Assembly (NCBI GenBank): GCA_903813345.2
Contig: CAIIXF020000012.1
Coordinates: 36,564,528-36,628,527 of the forward strand
DNA: 64,000 nt
Reading direction: 5' to 3'
Source of the DNA: Owenia fusiformis
Lineage: Eukaryota; Annelida; Polychaeta; Sabellida; Oweniidae
Positions 1-11,680 of the stretch are shown in pieces. The notes under the pieces are model-generated. The model worked only from the letters and a program-made list of their open reading frames with translations, had not been told where the DNA came from and searched no databases. A program made the position numbers and the translations under genes. Every line of letters starts with the position of its first letter. Position 1 is the stretch's first letter.

Positions 1-478
1 ACCTTGTTATGGCATATTATGTCATGTCGTTATAGTATACGTTAAGGTGGTGCTGGTAGGAATATATCATTTATTGATGCATGTACGCATGACGCTCCAC
101 GCGTAAATCTAAGTAACTTCAGAGTAATTCAGCCAGCTTGACCTACCTATACTAAAGCTTTTAAGTAAATATCAGAAAAATAAAATCCATGATGCTTAAC
201 AAAATAATTGCAGAATCAAATTGTAAGTTATCAATATATTCAACACTAAAACTCCCTCAGAATGTGAAACAACGTGTAATAAATCACAAGACTGAGAGTT
301 CTTGATGGGTCAGTGAATATAGATCTCTTATTAATCGATTGCTATTGATAGCGTATCATTTAATTCTTTCTTTCTAATTATTCCAGCGACTAATCACAAT
401 ACAAAGTATCTTGAGGTGTTCTCGTCACATTCCTTGACGCTGCTTGGATACAGTTAGATTCAGGTAAAGTAAAGAAAT

Positions 479-700
479 AAAAATACTCTAGTATCTAAGG
501 GGTTAAAGACGTTGTTGTCAACACGATCGTAATAATTATGTGATGATGGGTGACAAAGTAACAAAATGAAAATATCTCAGGGGATGTGGCACGTTCCAGT
601 CATCGCGATCTTGATAATAATGTCAAGATGGGCGACACAGTAATGAAATTAAAAATACTCTGGTATCTAAGGGATTAAACGCGTTTTATGTCAACATGAT
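479..700. repeat. Imperfect tandem repeat, about 86 bp x 2-3
   Basis: The block AAAAATACTC..GTATCTAAGG..TTAAA..GTCAACA.GATCGT occurs at 479 and again at 651, with a weaker middle copy near 569. Each strong copy contains CTAAGGGGTTAA or CTAAGGGATTAA, which resembles the TTAA-flanked end of a piggyBac-type element read outwards. No opposite-facing partner end is visible, so that resemblance is only a suggestion. Confidence 0.5.
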
Positions 701-876
701 CGTTTTATGTCATGATGAACGACCAACTCAGAGATGTCATTATTCATTGATTTAGAATTAAACGATGCAATTCCTTTTCGTTTTAATGCTAGTTATCATT
801 CTGAATACATGTTATCTACCAATGGATTGATATGCTTGATCGAAATAGCCTTCGGCGTAGCAAATATCAGTGAATC

Positions 877-1079
877 GCATATGCAGGGGCGTAGCCAGCT
901 TTCAGTCAGGGGGGGGGGGGGTTGCGATCGCCAAAAAAAATTGGGTTTCCGTCAGGGGGTGCGATTGTGGCATAAACAAGCCAAAAAAATTCTTTTACGT
1001 CATGGTTATATTTGTATTGGTTATGGGGGGAGGGGTGGGGGTTCGCACCCATCGCATTCCCCTGGCTTCGCCTATGATA
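877..1079. mobile_element. Short MITE-like element with GGGGCGTAGCCAG end
   Basis: The left end reads GCAGGGGCGTAGCCAG and the right end CCCCTGGCTTCGCCTATG, an imperfect inverted pair of about 16 bp. The inside is G-rich, with a poly-G run near 910-920 and GGGGGG blocks near 1023-1041. It looks like a small non-autonomous element; the poly-G makes exact length uncertain. Confidence 0.45.
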
Positions 1080-1682
1080 TGTGACAGCCGTCTTTAAATA
1101 TTTCAAATTTAAGAAATATGGCACGATCAAGGGGAATATAAATTGTTTAAAAAATCATAAAAGTATGTTTCATGAACATTCAACTATCAGCTTCCTCACT
1201 ATTAACTGACCTTTTGAGACTAGAATGAAACCATAACATCCTTTTCAATAAAGAAAACAATAATAATGATGATGATGAATCTTTAATGCCTTTTTATGTG
1301 CGAATCAATTCAGATTTATGGGTCACAAAAGAATAAAACAAACAAACAGTTCACTAAACTACTATTTGTATGCACATTCATATTTTTCATTATTTATTTG
1401 TTTGTTTATTTGTCCAGTCAGTATGGCACTGGAAATCCCGATTTCAACGAATGAGAAAAACGCTAGTTTTCAATCAACGTAATAAAAGAGAAGCATGGTG
1501 ACTAAAAGCATGAAAAAACAAATATCAAAGATAGATTGGATCGCGTTGCATCTCCTTGTATTGTTTTACATTTATTATATTTTAATATATTGAAAGTTAA
1601 GTTGCATTTCATTATATTTTTCCATTTCATTGAATTGTGTTTCATTAGAGTCTATTGTTTATCATTATATAAAAGTGGACAT

Positions 1683-1756
1683 TATACTGTATTGTATTGC
1701 ATTGTATTGTATTGAATTGCATTGTATTGTATTGTATTATATTGCATTGCATTTTT
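1683..1756. repeat. (ATTGT)n microsatellite
   Basis: Pentanucleotide units ATTGT and ATTGC repeat about fourteen times. Related ATTTC/ATTGA words extend upstream to about 1600. Confidence 0.75.
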
Positions 1757-2033
1757 GTTATTTTGTATTCCAGTGAATTGACCTGGGAATTAATTGATAG
1801 ATATTATAATTTATTTTTATTCTATTTTCTTTATATCATCTTTCTAAGAAAATACCTATCATTATTTAAAGACAGTTAGTGTTTAATAAATTGTACTTGA
1901 TTAAACATTTTGTTTTTAGTAAGTTCATGAAAACTACGTAAATAAATCATCCATCGTGTTGCCCAAACACGAAGTTCATCGAAACATTAAAACAGGACGA
2001 ATGGTTCATAAATTCACCGCCATCATTGATGAT

Positions 2034-2041
2034 TATAAAAG
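2034..2041 (+). promoter_or_regulatory. TATA box of vWA gene A
   Basis: TATAAAAG lies 46 nt upstream of the second in-frame purine-context start region and 53 nt upstream of the first ATG at 2087. Start of transcription about 25-30 nt downstream would fall in the TCATTCATTC stretch near 2063-2072, giving a 5' UTR of about 20 nt. Confidence 0.6.
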
Positions 2042-2086
2042 GGAACTGATCGGGAATATTTATTCATTCATTCAAGGTTGTCAACA

Positions 2087-2270
2087 ATGATGGAGATTCC
2101 CCAAGCGAGGCTCAAATGGATGTGGTTTTGTATTGCGATTGTCGCCTATCTGGCGCTAGAAACTTCAAGTGCTGAATTGAGCAAAGAAAAAATTGAAAAA
2201 ATTATTAAAAAATTAAGCGACTATGAGAAAAAACAAAAAATAAACGAAGATGGAATTAAAGTAGCATTGG
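2087..2270 (+). CDS. Gene A exon 1: signal peptide and charged helix
   Basis: Start chosen at the first ATG (MMEIPQARLKW), just downstream of the TATA box. A hydrophobic stretch is followed by ETSSAELS, a likely signal-peptidase region, then a Lys/Glu-rich segment. The exon ends in phase 1 before GTAAGT at 2271. Confidence 0.75.
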
Positions 2271-5200
2271 GTAAGTCAATCGCCAGTTGATATGTGAAAC
2301 ATTTTAATAAAAAGGTGCTTCAAAAACACATTTTTTTGTCGAGAACTTTGAATCTATCACATATTACGGATATGGTAATTAAGGGGTTTTACACTTATGT
2401 ACTGATAACGTTGTAAAAACCAATATCAACTGAGTGAAAGCTCATCAGTTAGATTCAATATTTTCAACAATCGATTTCTTGGTATATGGATACATAAAGA
2501 GGATTTGAAGTATCATCTCCTATTCAATCTAATTAGGGGTCATTCACGTAACTTGTGGAAATTACATCACAGGTGACTATCTTAATATAATGGCAGTTAC
2601 AATAAGAAATGATGTTTGTTATTTAATGTATGGGCACTAAAGGGCAATACTTTAATAATGACTATCAGGTTTTAATGACGGTCATTCCATCTAATCAAGT
2701 GATATCAAAGAATGTTTCTCATAATATTAGAGTATACGTCTCGAGAGATGTAGTGAGTATCAAAGAGGCTATCATTATGAGTTCATTTTTATAATTCGAC
2801 ATTTACATCTTTCTCAATCTCAAAATAGCACGGCACAATGAAATATTGTATTTGATGTTCATATTTTACTAACGCAGCTGGGGTAAACGCACCGACAACC
2901 ACAACCAAAAAGCCACCGAAGGTAAAAAAGGAGAAGAAGCAAAAGGACCGAAAAGATAACTCTGTCGACGAGGAGAGCTTTCCAGATCTATTACGGATTC
3001 CGGACTTTACATTTGGAGATGACGTTTCCGGTATTTATAGCTATTCGTTCATTCTACATTTGCATTTGGGTTTCAAAAGGAACTAATTCAGAAAATCAGT
3101 GTTTGATAATATGGATCGTTTTCATACATACCTTTCCTTAGTCTACAATCCAATCACACCAAACGGGGAGGTGATTTCAAATTCTGAATCATTTACAAAT
3201 TCGAAGGCGATCATACCGTTCTGTAATCAGATCGTGTGACAACGTTCTTTGAACGAGATGACCTACTAGACTACGAACGTAATTGCAATACTTCGACCCT
3301 ACTTGGAATGCATTAATGAGGATGTGCAATTTATGGCATTATTTTTGCTTCTTTATTCATTAAATTCAAATATATTCGATATATGAAACATTTATATTCG
3401 CTAAATCATTTTTCCATTCGGTAAAAACGTTTATATGTTTGTTACAGCAAATTAAGTTTTCAAAATAGCCAATCGTTAAATGATATTTTCTGCGTAAATT
3501 GTTATGGTATTCCTTAAGAGTAACACATTATATGCACAATATTGAATTTCTATTTGAACCCTACCGAAATAAGTTTGCCTATATTTACCAAATGGTTTAT
3601 TTTTCTATGACATAGTTAATGCATTTTACCGAAAGCTAATTTGCTATTTACCGAATGCAATAAAGTAATATTCGATAACTTGCGTTGTTGTTCGATATTT
3701 TGTCACGTGACTTCGAAATTTGCAAAATGGCCGCGCAGCTATTCTACATCGTACAAATATGGCCCAAATGCCCTAATACGTCACTTCCGCTGAATAGAAG
3801 AAAGTAGTTTTCAAAAGTGAATGTAGTCCCAACACAATTGTGATCATGACGAGTCAGTAAGCTAGTATGTAGGCACAGTTGTCATCTTTTTGCAATGACA
3901 ACATGCCATTTCTTCTGAAAATGCGTTTATTTGGGTTATCTGAAAGAAAATTTCGAATCTAATGGCGTATTAATTTTGCCTTCATTTTTATGAATTTCAA
4001 TTACTGTCGGCAGAGAGAGGGGGTAGTGTCACAATTGACCAATTATTTCAAAAAGTAGATGATTGGCCCCTATTGAGTTTAGTGTCAAAATGTAGCTTAG
4101 ACATAGGTTTAGAACCTCAGATAGGCCAGTGAGGCCACGTAAATCCATAACTCGAGATAAAAAGTCAGGCGTTTGCCCTTTTGCCCATTGACTAGTATGG
4201 TGACATGAATTAGGGCAGTTTGGCCTATTAGTCACAGTGAGAGTGACCAAAAAACTTTCAAAACTACTCAGGATCGCCCAGAATTGAAGTTTATTAGTAT
4301 GAAACATATTCTGGACGTAGGCAAAAAGGGAATTTTCATGAACAAATTTAAAGTTTTTGCTGAATCAGCAGTTTTCGCTTTTTACCCCAAAAACCACTTA
4401 TTTTGACGATATTTGGCTACAATTTCGTCCTTAATGACCCCAAGATGTCATATGTTGTCGTAAATGGGGAAGCCAATGAGTTGCTGTTCATAATAAAGTT
4501 TGAATTTTCTATCTTATGGTTTCTAGTAAAGAATGAAGGTACATATCAGGGGTGCAGTCAGAGATTGGTCAGTTAAGTGTCAATTTTTGATGTATTTGTC
4601 CACTCTGAATGACCAAATTCGAGCTAAAACTATCTCAAAAGTCCCAATTCTCTAGGCCAGAGTCAAATCTGATCAAATTTGTCATCATTTTTCAAATCAG
4701 GAGGTTGTTGAATGGAATAAAATATCAAAAAATGATAATTTTAGTAAAATTTTGCCTAAGTAGGCCTTTGCTCAATTGTCTGGTTCATGGTTCAGTGATT
4801 TTGGCTAAAAATCGCAATATGCAATAAACAAACTCAATTTCTTGACACGACATTGTAAAATGTCACCATCAGGCAGTAGATTTCATGATGTAAATGAAAA
4901 ACTAGTCAAATTTAAAGGAAAACCATTGGGTTCTTTGGAAAATGACCCCAGGGGTAATAAGGTAGCCATATTTTTCATAATTGCTGTCAGAATATTCTTA
5001 AACTGCACAAAACAACTTGAAAAACTCTAGTAAATTGGAAAAACGCAATTTCAAGCCAGAAATCATCCAACCATGTTGCTTTTATATCACGTGACTGAAA
5101 GTCTCGTAAATTATCGAAAAATAACGAAATTTATCGAATGTGGCATTCGGTATTTACCGAATATAAATAATTTAAATACCGAATGTACAAATAATTAATT

Positions 5201-8200
5201 GAATTATACGTGCGTTAAGGAAAAGAAATTGATTCGCTGCATCACACAAATACATGTATAAATATCAAATGTGAATGTCAATACAAAGAACAAGTGAAAC
5301 TATTTAGCGAATATAAATTGTATAGATTATTACATTTGATAAAATAAAAAAACATTCGATAGATTGGGTAAAGGTTTGGTAAATTGTTTGTTTTATTTGG
5401 TATTTATGGAATATTAATGTACCGAAAAAAGAAGCAGTTTAAACACCATAGCAATTGGAGTAATTGAAGAATGTGTGTACAGTGTACACCGACATGGTGC
5501 GACCTGGACGAACTGCGAACGAGATTAACGTGTTGAACACTGTTTAGGAACTAAGTAGCTATATATTTTAGACATATCTCATACGCGTTTCCCAGTTTGA
5601 TTTTCAATCACACTGACCATTGGTGCACGTTAAAATCCAGCGCACAATCAGATGATTTGTTTGTTTTACTCTAAGATCTCATTGGTCAGATTCCTTTTAA
5701 ACCATAGTTGATGGCATAGCTGCTCATCTTCTATTTACCTTATACATAAAAATTAGCATAATGTAGTCTGGATAAGATAATATCTCATTCATCAGAGTCA
5801 TCAATCTATGGGTTTTGGGCAGAAATTTCAGCCTGATATTCCAAGGTATGAAAACATCATACCTTGGAAATCCAAGATGGACATATCTCCCGACCACTGT
5901 TAATTTTAGCCCGTTTTACGACTTTTCGTAGGACGGTTGAGAAGTACTTTGGTGTGATAAGGGGGGGGGGGGGGCTACTAGGTTTATTGGATGGCATGTC
6001 TAAGGTACACTCAAGGCAGCTTATGCATTGCTAAGAGTGTTAGGTATTGCTACTTCGAGGTAATGGTCAACTAATGTAAATCACCACATGGGCGTTAACC
6101 CCTATTATCTTTATAATGAGGAGTAAATTGATACCATAAGGGAAACTTAGGTCCCGGTTAATCATGCGATTCAAAACCGATGCCATCCATGTATTGCAGC
6201 TTGTAATCGTATAAACTAATCCTTTTTATGAAACACTTTACGATCAAAGATATTGTTGATCAAAGGACTGAACAATCATATCAGGGAAGTGATTGAACAC
6301 TTATGTCAGGGTAACCAACAAATATCTTTATGTCAATGGCATATGCTTGGTCACACAGGCGACACTGTTGACTGAACAACATAATAGTATATAATGACTA
6401 ATACTGTATTTTTGTGTGCCCGCGATGCTAGTGAATTGCGTAATATTTAAATGTGGATTCTCCCCAGGTATCACCAAAAGAACAATATGCCCGTAGTGCT
6501 CATTATATGCTCATGTGTTTTCAACCAAAAAGCTCATTCGAGCGCACTAGCATTCACATAATTATTTTGAAAAACATCATGGTTTATTGCAATCGATCTC
6601 CTGTGGTGCACCAGCAACAAGCCGCCGCGGTTGACACACGTGAGCAGTCGACAAGGTTACCACAGCGTAATTAGCGTAATTAGTAATTAGTTTAAGTGCG
6701 CTTGGATGAACTGCTTTTTGACTTGGTCACATTTGCTCCGATCCATCGGCCGGCGCCCGGCCGATTGAGTGTTTTGTTTAATATTGTATTCAATTTTGAA
6801 CAAAATGCTCAATCGGCCGGGCGCCGTAGTGAAAATCGGACTAAATGTGACCAAGGCATAAGTTGAAAATGTGCGAGCATGTGATTTGCAACGCATGTGT
6901 TCATTGTTATTTTCCTGATACCAAGGGGGAATATTTATACAATGCACTAGCCTGAGGGCAGTTTTTAAAGAAAACTTGTACGTGAACGTGAAATTTATGA
7001 CCAATGAGATATTACTGTTTCCCTCTCAATTAATATTTCAAGGAACCTGATTGCAACTATTGCCGGTGAACACTATTAAGAACCAATTCCTAAATGATGA
7101 CCACACTTCTTCACTTTCAAGTTCAAGTTCATTTAAAAAACGAGTAGACTCTTTGCAAAGAAAAATATAGTGCTGATACAAAATAATAAAGGGTGCGTTT
7201 TCAAACTAAACAGAGTGCTCCTTATCTGATAGATAGAATGCACAAATAAAACAAAAGTTTTGCTATTATAGGTAAAAAGTTCTCTTAAAATTTCGAAGTG
7301 ATTTTTTCTGTTTATTCTGTCATCGGTCCGCCATTTTTGTGGAAGTTACACTGAAACGCAAACTCCAAGAAACGAAACGAAATCACTAGAAAAAACTACG
7401 CCACACATCGTGCGCATGCGCAACATGAATTATTTGCTTCTGGGCACTTACCATAAAAGATAACCACAATGAACAAACCTGGCGGAGGTTACCCTAACTT
7501 CATTTTAGCGAAATTTCAGCTCAAACTCGTGACAAATGCATTATGCATACGCTGGTATGAAGCCTTGGAGACACTCATTTTGGTAAATACGATTTATGGT
7601 GTATACTTTTCTGCAGTTTGGGGGAGTTTTAGACATTAAATGTAGAATTCAAGAAAATATGCGACTTATACGACTTATCAATTAATTTGTATCAGCACTG
7701 TAGTGTGAAAACTATATGTTGTACTTAAAATAAATATGTCTGTATCATTTCAGTTTGTGCTAATTTGGTTATTGTACTTGACATATCCTGTTCGATCTCG
7801 AAGGGAATGAGAACGCGGATACGAGACACGGCTAAAATGGTCGCTGAAGCCATACTCGCAGACCCCAGAAACGATATCAACATCGGTCTAATCGCATACA
7901 GCAAAGATGTCCATCATATAATATATCTAAGTAAGTTGTTTAGTTTTTTTTATATTGGATTTGAGCATTTATTCTTTTTATTACCGTGAACTTGAATAAT
8001 GTTAATTGAAACTCGAGTATTAAAATTTGGTTTGTATTCTTTTTTAAAACTCGAGAGTCGGTATGTTTCTAAATACTTCAATATTTTGTACGACCTCTTG
8101 TTCGCATAATTTTAGACTAATTAAAACGTACGGTCAATTTTAAATATCATTGTCATAATAATTTTAGACAACACGTTCAGCCAAAATGAGCTAGTAGATG

Positions 8201-10786
8201 CAATAGAAAACTCTCCAATAACCGGCACTGCATGCCGTACACAAACAAATGAGGCACTTGACGATGCTAACAACTTTTTCTTCAAAACGCGTGATCCCAA
8301 CGACCCCAAGGCTCAGATTCTTTACTTATTCACTGACGGCTTCACTTATAAAAGAGTGTTGATTCCTGATACTGTCGCAAAAGCTAAAGTGCTCAAAGAT
8401 GCTGGGGTGATCCTTAACGTTATACAAGTTCCCCATAAGTAAGTACTCAAAGACGCTGGGGTGATCCTTAACGTTATACAAGTTCCCCATAAGGAAGTAT
8501 TAAACTCATATTAGAGAGTGAAGTATGACTTGTGTATATGCGTATATCGTATCAGCGAAATGAAAAGTTATTTTCCCAAAGATACGAACTTATACGTCAT
8601 ACTATGTCCCGATCTCATGTCATTTAAAAAATACCAGCTTAAAATGGTACATCTATTTTTCGGGAGACTCTTGAACAATGCTTTTAACATGATAATTACC
8701 TTGTTATATATCAAAATACAGGTATTTTTACTTTTATTTTTCCTTTTTACGTAAGGGACGCTTAAAGAACTCTATTGAATTTGAAAGTGCGCATTTTTAC
8801 CATGTAAAACGTTGCATTTAGTGATTTTAAAATATGGTAATTTGATCATAACTTTTTTTATTCCTTATCCAATTTACCTCAAATTTGGTATGGGGCAACA
8901 TTTGCCAAAGGTTATTTATGAAGATGGTTATGGTTATGGTTCGTCATCAAGAAATAGCAAAAATGTGTAAAACTCAAAAAGACAAACAAAAAGGGTGTCG
9001 AATTTTGGCTTGCAACCGAAGATACCTCAAGAAAAGCCAGAGACTGCCGAAGATTTTCTGTGCAAACGAAGTTGGCCGAGGGTACCACGCATGTGAAGAG
9101 GACGTCTCTAATTGGTCAAAAAGAAAGGCTCGGCATTCTCCAAATTCGGTTGTATGGCTTATCTGCGGCTGCATGGCCCAACCTCGATTGAATGAAAAAG
9201 ATGCTGTCCCCAAACAAGAACAGTACCTAAAAAATCAAAACTATGCACAAAAAAGTCATTTAGACTTATTGGTGCCAGTGTGCATTGAAGAGATTGAATA
9301 TTGTACATCTTTGGAATATTGAACGGTCGACTGACGAGCGTGCATTGTGGAGATTGAATATTGTACATCTTTGGAATATTGAACGGTCGACTGACCAGTG
9401 TGCATTGTGGAGATTGGATATTGTACATCTTTGGAATATTGAACGGTCGACTGACCAGTGTGCATTGTGGAGATTGGATACTGTACATCTTTGGAATATT
9501 GAACGGTCGACTGACCAGTGTGCATTGTGGAGATTGGATACTGTACATCTTTGGAATATTGAACGGTCGACTGACCAGTGTGCATTGTATTGGAAGAGAT
9601 TGAATATTGCACATCTTTGGAACATTAAACGGTCGATTGACCAGTGTGCATTGTATTGAAAGAAAATGACTTCTCATATATGTTGAATAAAGACAGTCTA
9701 CTGACCAGTGTGAATGACAATGGAAGAAATTAATACTGTGTATCATGGCACATAGATAGGTATTTAGAGTAAAACGAATTCCAGGTGTATGTTTTATTGA
9801 TGAAGATAATCCGATGTTTCTTAATGCAATATGATCTATATTTCAATAAATGTCTAACAGGATTACAACAGAAGCATTTATGTAAATCCATGGCAGGGGT
9901 TTATGTTGTATTTAAGAATATCTTGCAATGCATTTACATATTAACCGCATTTATCTCTGTGGTTATGTTGTCATTGTTTTATTAATGTTAACAATTGTCA
10001 TTAAAACATCTAAGAAATCTTTGAGTAGAAATTAAACGAATTTAATCGCAGCAAAGTAATTTACCTCAAAAAGAAAACTGTTTCCGAAGTATCTCACAAA
10101 AAAGGATACGCTGTTTAGTAATCTCAAATCAATTAGGACTTTAATTTTGTTCTTTTTTATGAGATATTTAACCTATAAGTATGAGTTTTCTCTAATTTGT
10201 ATTTTATTATTAATTACAAATTATTTAAAGTTTTTAGAAAAAAGTAAATCCTCTGTAACCAAGAAAATACAAGGATTGAACAATTCATACAATTTACATC
10301 TAAATGTTATTTGAAAGAAAAAAGTAATAACAATTACAAAGAACTATCCAGAGAGCTCTAAATGATTTAATGAATTATCAACAATCTACATTTTTGTTTA
10401 AGTCTGTTACGATCATGCAAACCTTAATGATGTCATTAATAGATTTTAATGCCGTGTAATCATAGGATAGGGGTCGGAGGGGGGGGGGGGTCATAATGAA
10501 ACACCATGTATATACTTAGGTGTTGAACGAGAAAGTAAGCCACGAAGTATAATATATATATTGGTCACCATTGTCATGATTGTGATGAATTGTCTAACGT
10601 TTTTATCATTTTAGACGAGGAAAAACCGACACAGACGAGTTCCAAACCCTACCAAGTCCTGACCGCCATTTTAAAATCGATTCTGACATGGTCGCCGTTG
10701 ACCTGTACGAGAAGATGTCACTAGATGCGCCTTGTGAACCGTTCTATGGAGAGGTGTGTATATTTAATTGGCGGCCATCGAAGTGA
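2087..10786 (+). CDS. Gene A: secreted single-vWA-domain protein (5 exons)
   Basis: Predicted 318-aa secreted protein from exons 2087-2270, 2878-3030, 7754-7930, 8168-8438 and 10615-10786; the junctions are GT-AG and the frame stays open. Residues about 5-32 form a signal peptide (hydrophobic core WFCIAIVAYLAL), followed by a charged Lys/Glu helix, a TTTTKKPPK linker, and one vWA domain from about 113 to the Cys near the C-terminus. The metal site is complete: D122-x-S124-C-S126, the Thr in CRTQT (196/198) and D228 in FTDG. Extracellular vWA domains bind ligands through such a metal ion; the ligand here is unknown. It is the first of four tandem paralogues on this strand and the only complete one that lacks a second vWA. 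It also lacks an intron present in B and C inside the domain. TATA box and AATAAA frame the model. The last exon could instead splice at 10753. Confidence 0.75.
2878..3030 (+). CDS. Gene A exon 2: Thr-Pro/Lys linker
   Basis: Acceptor AACGCAG precedes 2878. The exon encodes a low-complexity linker with TTTTKKPPK, KKEKKQKDRKD and an acidic-aromatic end (DEESFPDLL, PDFTFGDD). It is 51 codons, phase 1 on both sides, and corresponds in place to the Thr/Pro linker exons of genes B, C and D. Donor GTATTT is weak. Confidence 0.65.
3185..3312. repeat. Dispersed repeat R1, left part (copy in gene A)
   Basis: Matches 55910-56025 downstream of gene D exon 1: shared blocks include TGTAATCAGATCGTGTGACA, ATGACCTACT and the ending TACTTCGACCCTACT. 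It continues at 5465 after an intervening 2.1-kb element, so the copy is split by insertion. Confidence 0.6.
3326..5458. mobile_element. About 2.1-kb non-autonomous element with TACCGAAT subterminal repeats
   Basis: The element splits repeat R1. Its ends are imperfectly inverted: GCAATTTATGG..GCTTC at the left against GAAGC..CCATAGCAATTGG at the right, with TATATTCGCTAAAT near 3390 facing ATTTAGCGAATATA near 5302. Both flanks carry many TACCGAAT or ATTCGGTA words in opposite orientation. CACGTGACT also occurs on both sides (3703 and 5089). No transposase is encoded; the centre (3800-5030) holds only short chance frames. Confidence 0.5.
5465..5975. repeat. Dispersed repeat R1, right part (copy in gene A)
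   Basis: Matches 56565-56745: GTACACCGACATGGTGCGA, GAACTGCGAACGAGAT, TCTCCCGACCACTG, and the end ACGGTTGAGAAGTA..TTTGGTGT.ATA followed by a G-run. The G-run here is about 14 bases. Confidence 0.6.
6385..6575. repeat. Dispersed repeat R2, copy 1
   Basis: Similar to 53930-54120: shared order of TGCCCGC, TTGCGTAATA, AGGTATCAC.AAAAGAACAATA, AAGCGCAC or GAGCGCACTA, and ATTCACATAATT. Family unknown. It sits in gene A intron 2; the other copy lies upstream of gene D. Confidence 0.5.
6722..6855. mobile_element. Foldback MITE, 134 bp
   Basis: Left arm CTTGGTCACATTTG.TCCGAT and right arm ATCGGACTAAATGTGACCAA are inverted copies; the inner CGGCCGG.GCGCC blocks also pair (CCCGGCCGATTGAG against CTCAATCGGCCGGGCGCC). 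The hairpin is GC-rich in AT-rich surroundings. No target duplication is clear. Confidence 0.6.
7168..7700. mobile_element. Mariner-type MITE with TA duplication
   Basis: Ends are AGTGCTGATACAAA at the left and TTTGTATCAGCACT at the right, flanked by TA on both sides. The 533-bp body has no reading frame of note. It lies only about 50 bp upstream of gene A exon 3. Confidence 0.6.
7754..7930 (+). CDS. Gene A exon 3: vWA N-terminal half
   Basis: After CATTTCAG the frame reads VCANLVIVLDISCSI, the first vWA strand with the DxSxS metal motif, then helix 1 and the strand INIGLIAYS. Exon is 59 codons, phase 1 in and out, donor GTAAGT. It aligns with exon 3 of genes B, C and D. Confidence 0.85.
8168..8438 (+). 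CDS. Gene A exon 4: vWA central and C-terminal half
   Basis: Acceptor TAATTTTAG. The frame NNTFSQNELVDAI..TACRTQTNEAL..ILYLFTDGF..VILNVIQVPHK supplies the metal-site Thr and Asp and the later strands. At 271 nt it equals exons 4 plus 5 of gene B without the intron between them. It ends in phase 2 before GTAAGT at 8439. Confidence 0.85.
8441..8494 (+). repeat. 54-bp tandem copy of the gene A exon 4 end
   Basis: The last 52 nt of exon 4 plus the start of its donor (8387-8440) are repeated directly downstream with few changes. In the second copy the donor GTAAG has become GGAAG. The unit is 54 bp, a whole number of codons. Confidence 0.8.
9281..9660. repeat. 60-bp minisatellite, about 6 units (gene A intron 4)
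   Basis: Units of 60 bp with the core ACATCTTTGGAATATTGAAC and GGTCGACTGACCAGTGTGCA. Because 60 is a multiple of three, repetitive frames are open on both strands; none is supported as a gene. Preceding 8500-9280 shows no recognisable feature. Confidence 0.85.
10615..10786 (+). CDS. Gene A exon 5: last vWA helix and stop
   Basis: After ATCATTTTAG the phase-2 frame gives KRGKTDTDEFQTLPSP..VAVDLYEKMS..APCEPFYGE and runs to TGA at 10784-10786. The Cys in APCEP corresponds to the Cys closing vWA1 in gene B (RYNC). AATAAA follows 60 nt later. A donor-like GTGTGT at 10753 offers an alternative exit. Confidence 0.65.
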
Positions 10787-10845
10787 AATATGTATCCACT
10801 CTAAAATGTTTATTTTAAAAGCATATTTAATGTTTGAATATTGTG

Positions 10846-10851
10846 AATAAA
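10846..10851 (+). terminator. Polyadenylation signal of gene A
   Basis: AATAAA 60 nt after the proposed stop codon at 10784-10786, in a suitable place for a short 3' UTR. Confidence 0.5.
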
Positions 10852-11680
10852 AAACGTATAATGCAAACTGAGAAAGTGTTTGCATGCATTTCATAAAACA
10901 TCCGGGATTTTTATTTTTCAGTATTAGCATAGACAGAGGCTTGCTGTTGAGAACCCTGGATGATAGTAATGTTGACAACATAATGTGGACAACAACCTAG
11001 GCTTAACATATGAGCTTTTGTAACATCATTTGAATTTGTTGAATGCATCTCCATGACATTATGTCGTGCTTCTTATGAACTAATGATTAACAAATATTGA
11101 AACAATAAAGATCAAAATCAATGACATTTGTATGGTATAATTATCTCTTATACTTGCTTATACATGTACAATGTGTGTACTATTAAAATATGAATAATGT
11201 CACGATAGTAAATAACAGTTATCTTGATCAAGTTGTGTTACACTCGCTTGCGTAAGTTTGGAAACCAGACGTTTTCATTTGGTAGCATATCAAAGCCTGT
11301 CAATCTTAAAAGTGTTTTTCTTAATTAGAGTTGTTCGGAAAGTTATAAAAAATGTAATGCTTTTTTAATCGGCCAACATCTAAAGGGCTGTACCAAATTA
11401 AGTGTTATCGTTGCAAATATAATATGCGGCATTACACGCAGGTCAATTTGCAAGAGATACGGTATTACGCAAATTTAAATTCCTTGTGTTGTACCTTACC
11501 GTTACCCTGCGTTATACATTCTTGGTTTTTGTAGCTATTAGAACTATGAAATTAACTAGGAAATTATCTGTCTAGGATGTTATCATAAACATTTATATAT
11601 AAAACATAAAGATATCTGGAACCTATACAAGATCTTTCTGAAACGATGAAAACATTTACCTCGCACTTTCAACTGTCACG
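10852..11680. other. Intergenic, nothing recognised
   Basis: AT-rich sequence between the gene A polyadenylation signal and the 34-bp satellite. I see no exon, RNA gene or repeat. Confidence 0.4.

Larger units (their letters stand above)
1..2033. other. Region upstream of gene A, no gene recognised
   Basis: No convincing coding exon is seen. It holds about three imperfect repeats of roughly 86 bp at 479-700, a short MITE-like patch at 877-1079 and a 5-bp microsatellite near 1683-1756, listed separately. The rest is AT-rich unique-looking DNA. Confidence 0.5.

Noticed and set aside
8885-9322. 145-codon plus-strand frame
   Set aside because: No ATG-context, domain or splice evidence, and it runs into the minisatellite. 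Composition looks like translated intron.
9159-9746. Overlapping frames on both strands over 9.2-9.7 kb
   Set aside because: All arise from the 60-bp minisatellite in gene A intron 4.
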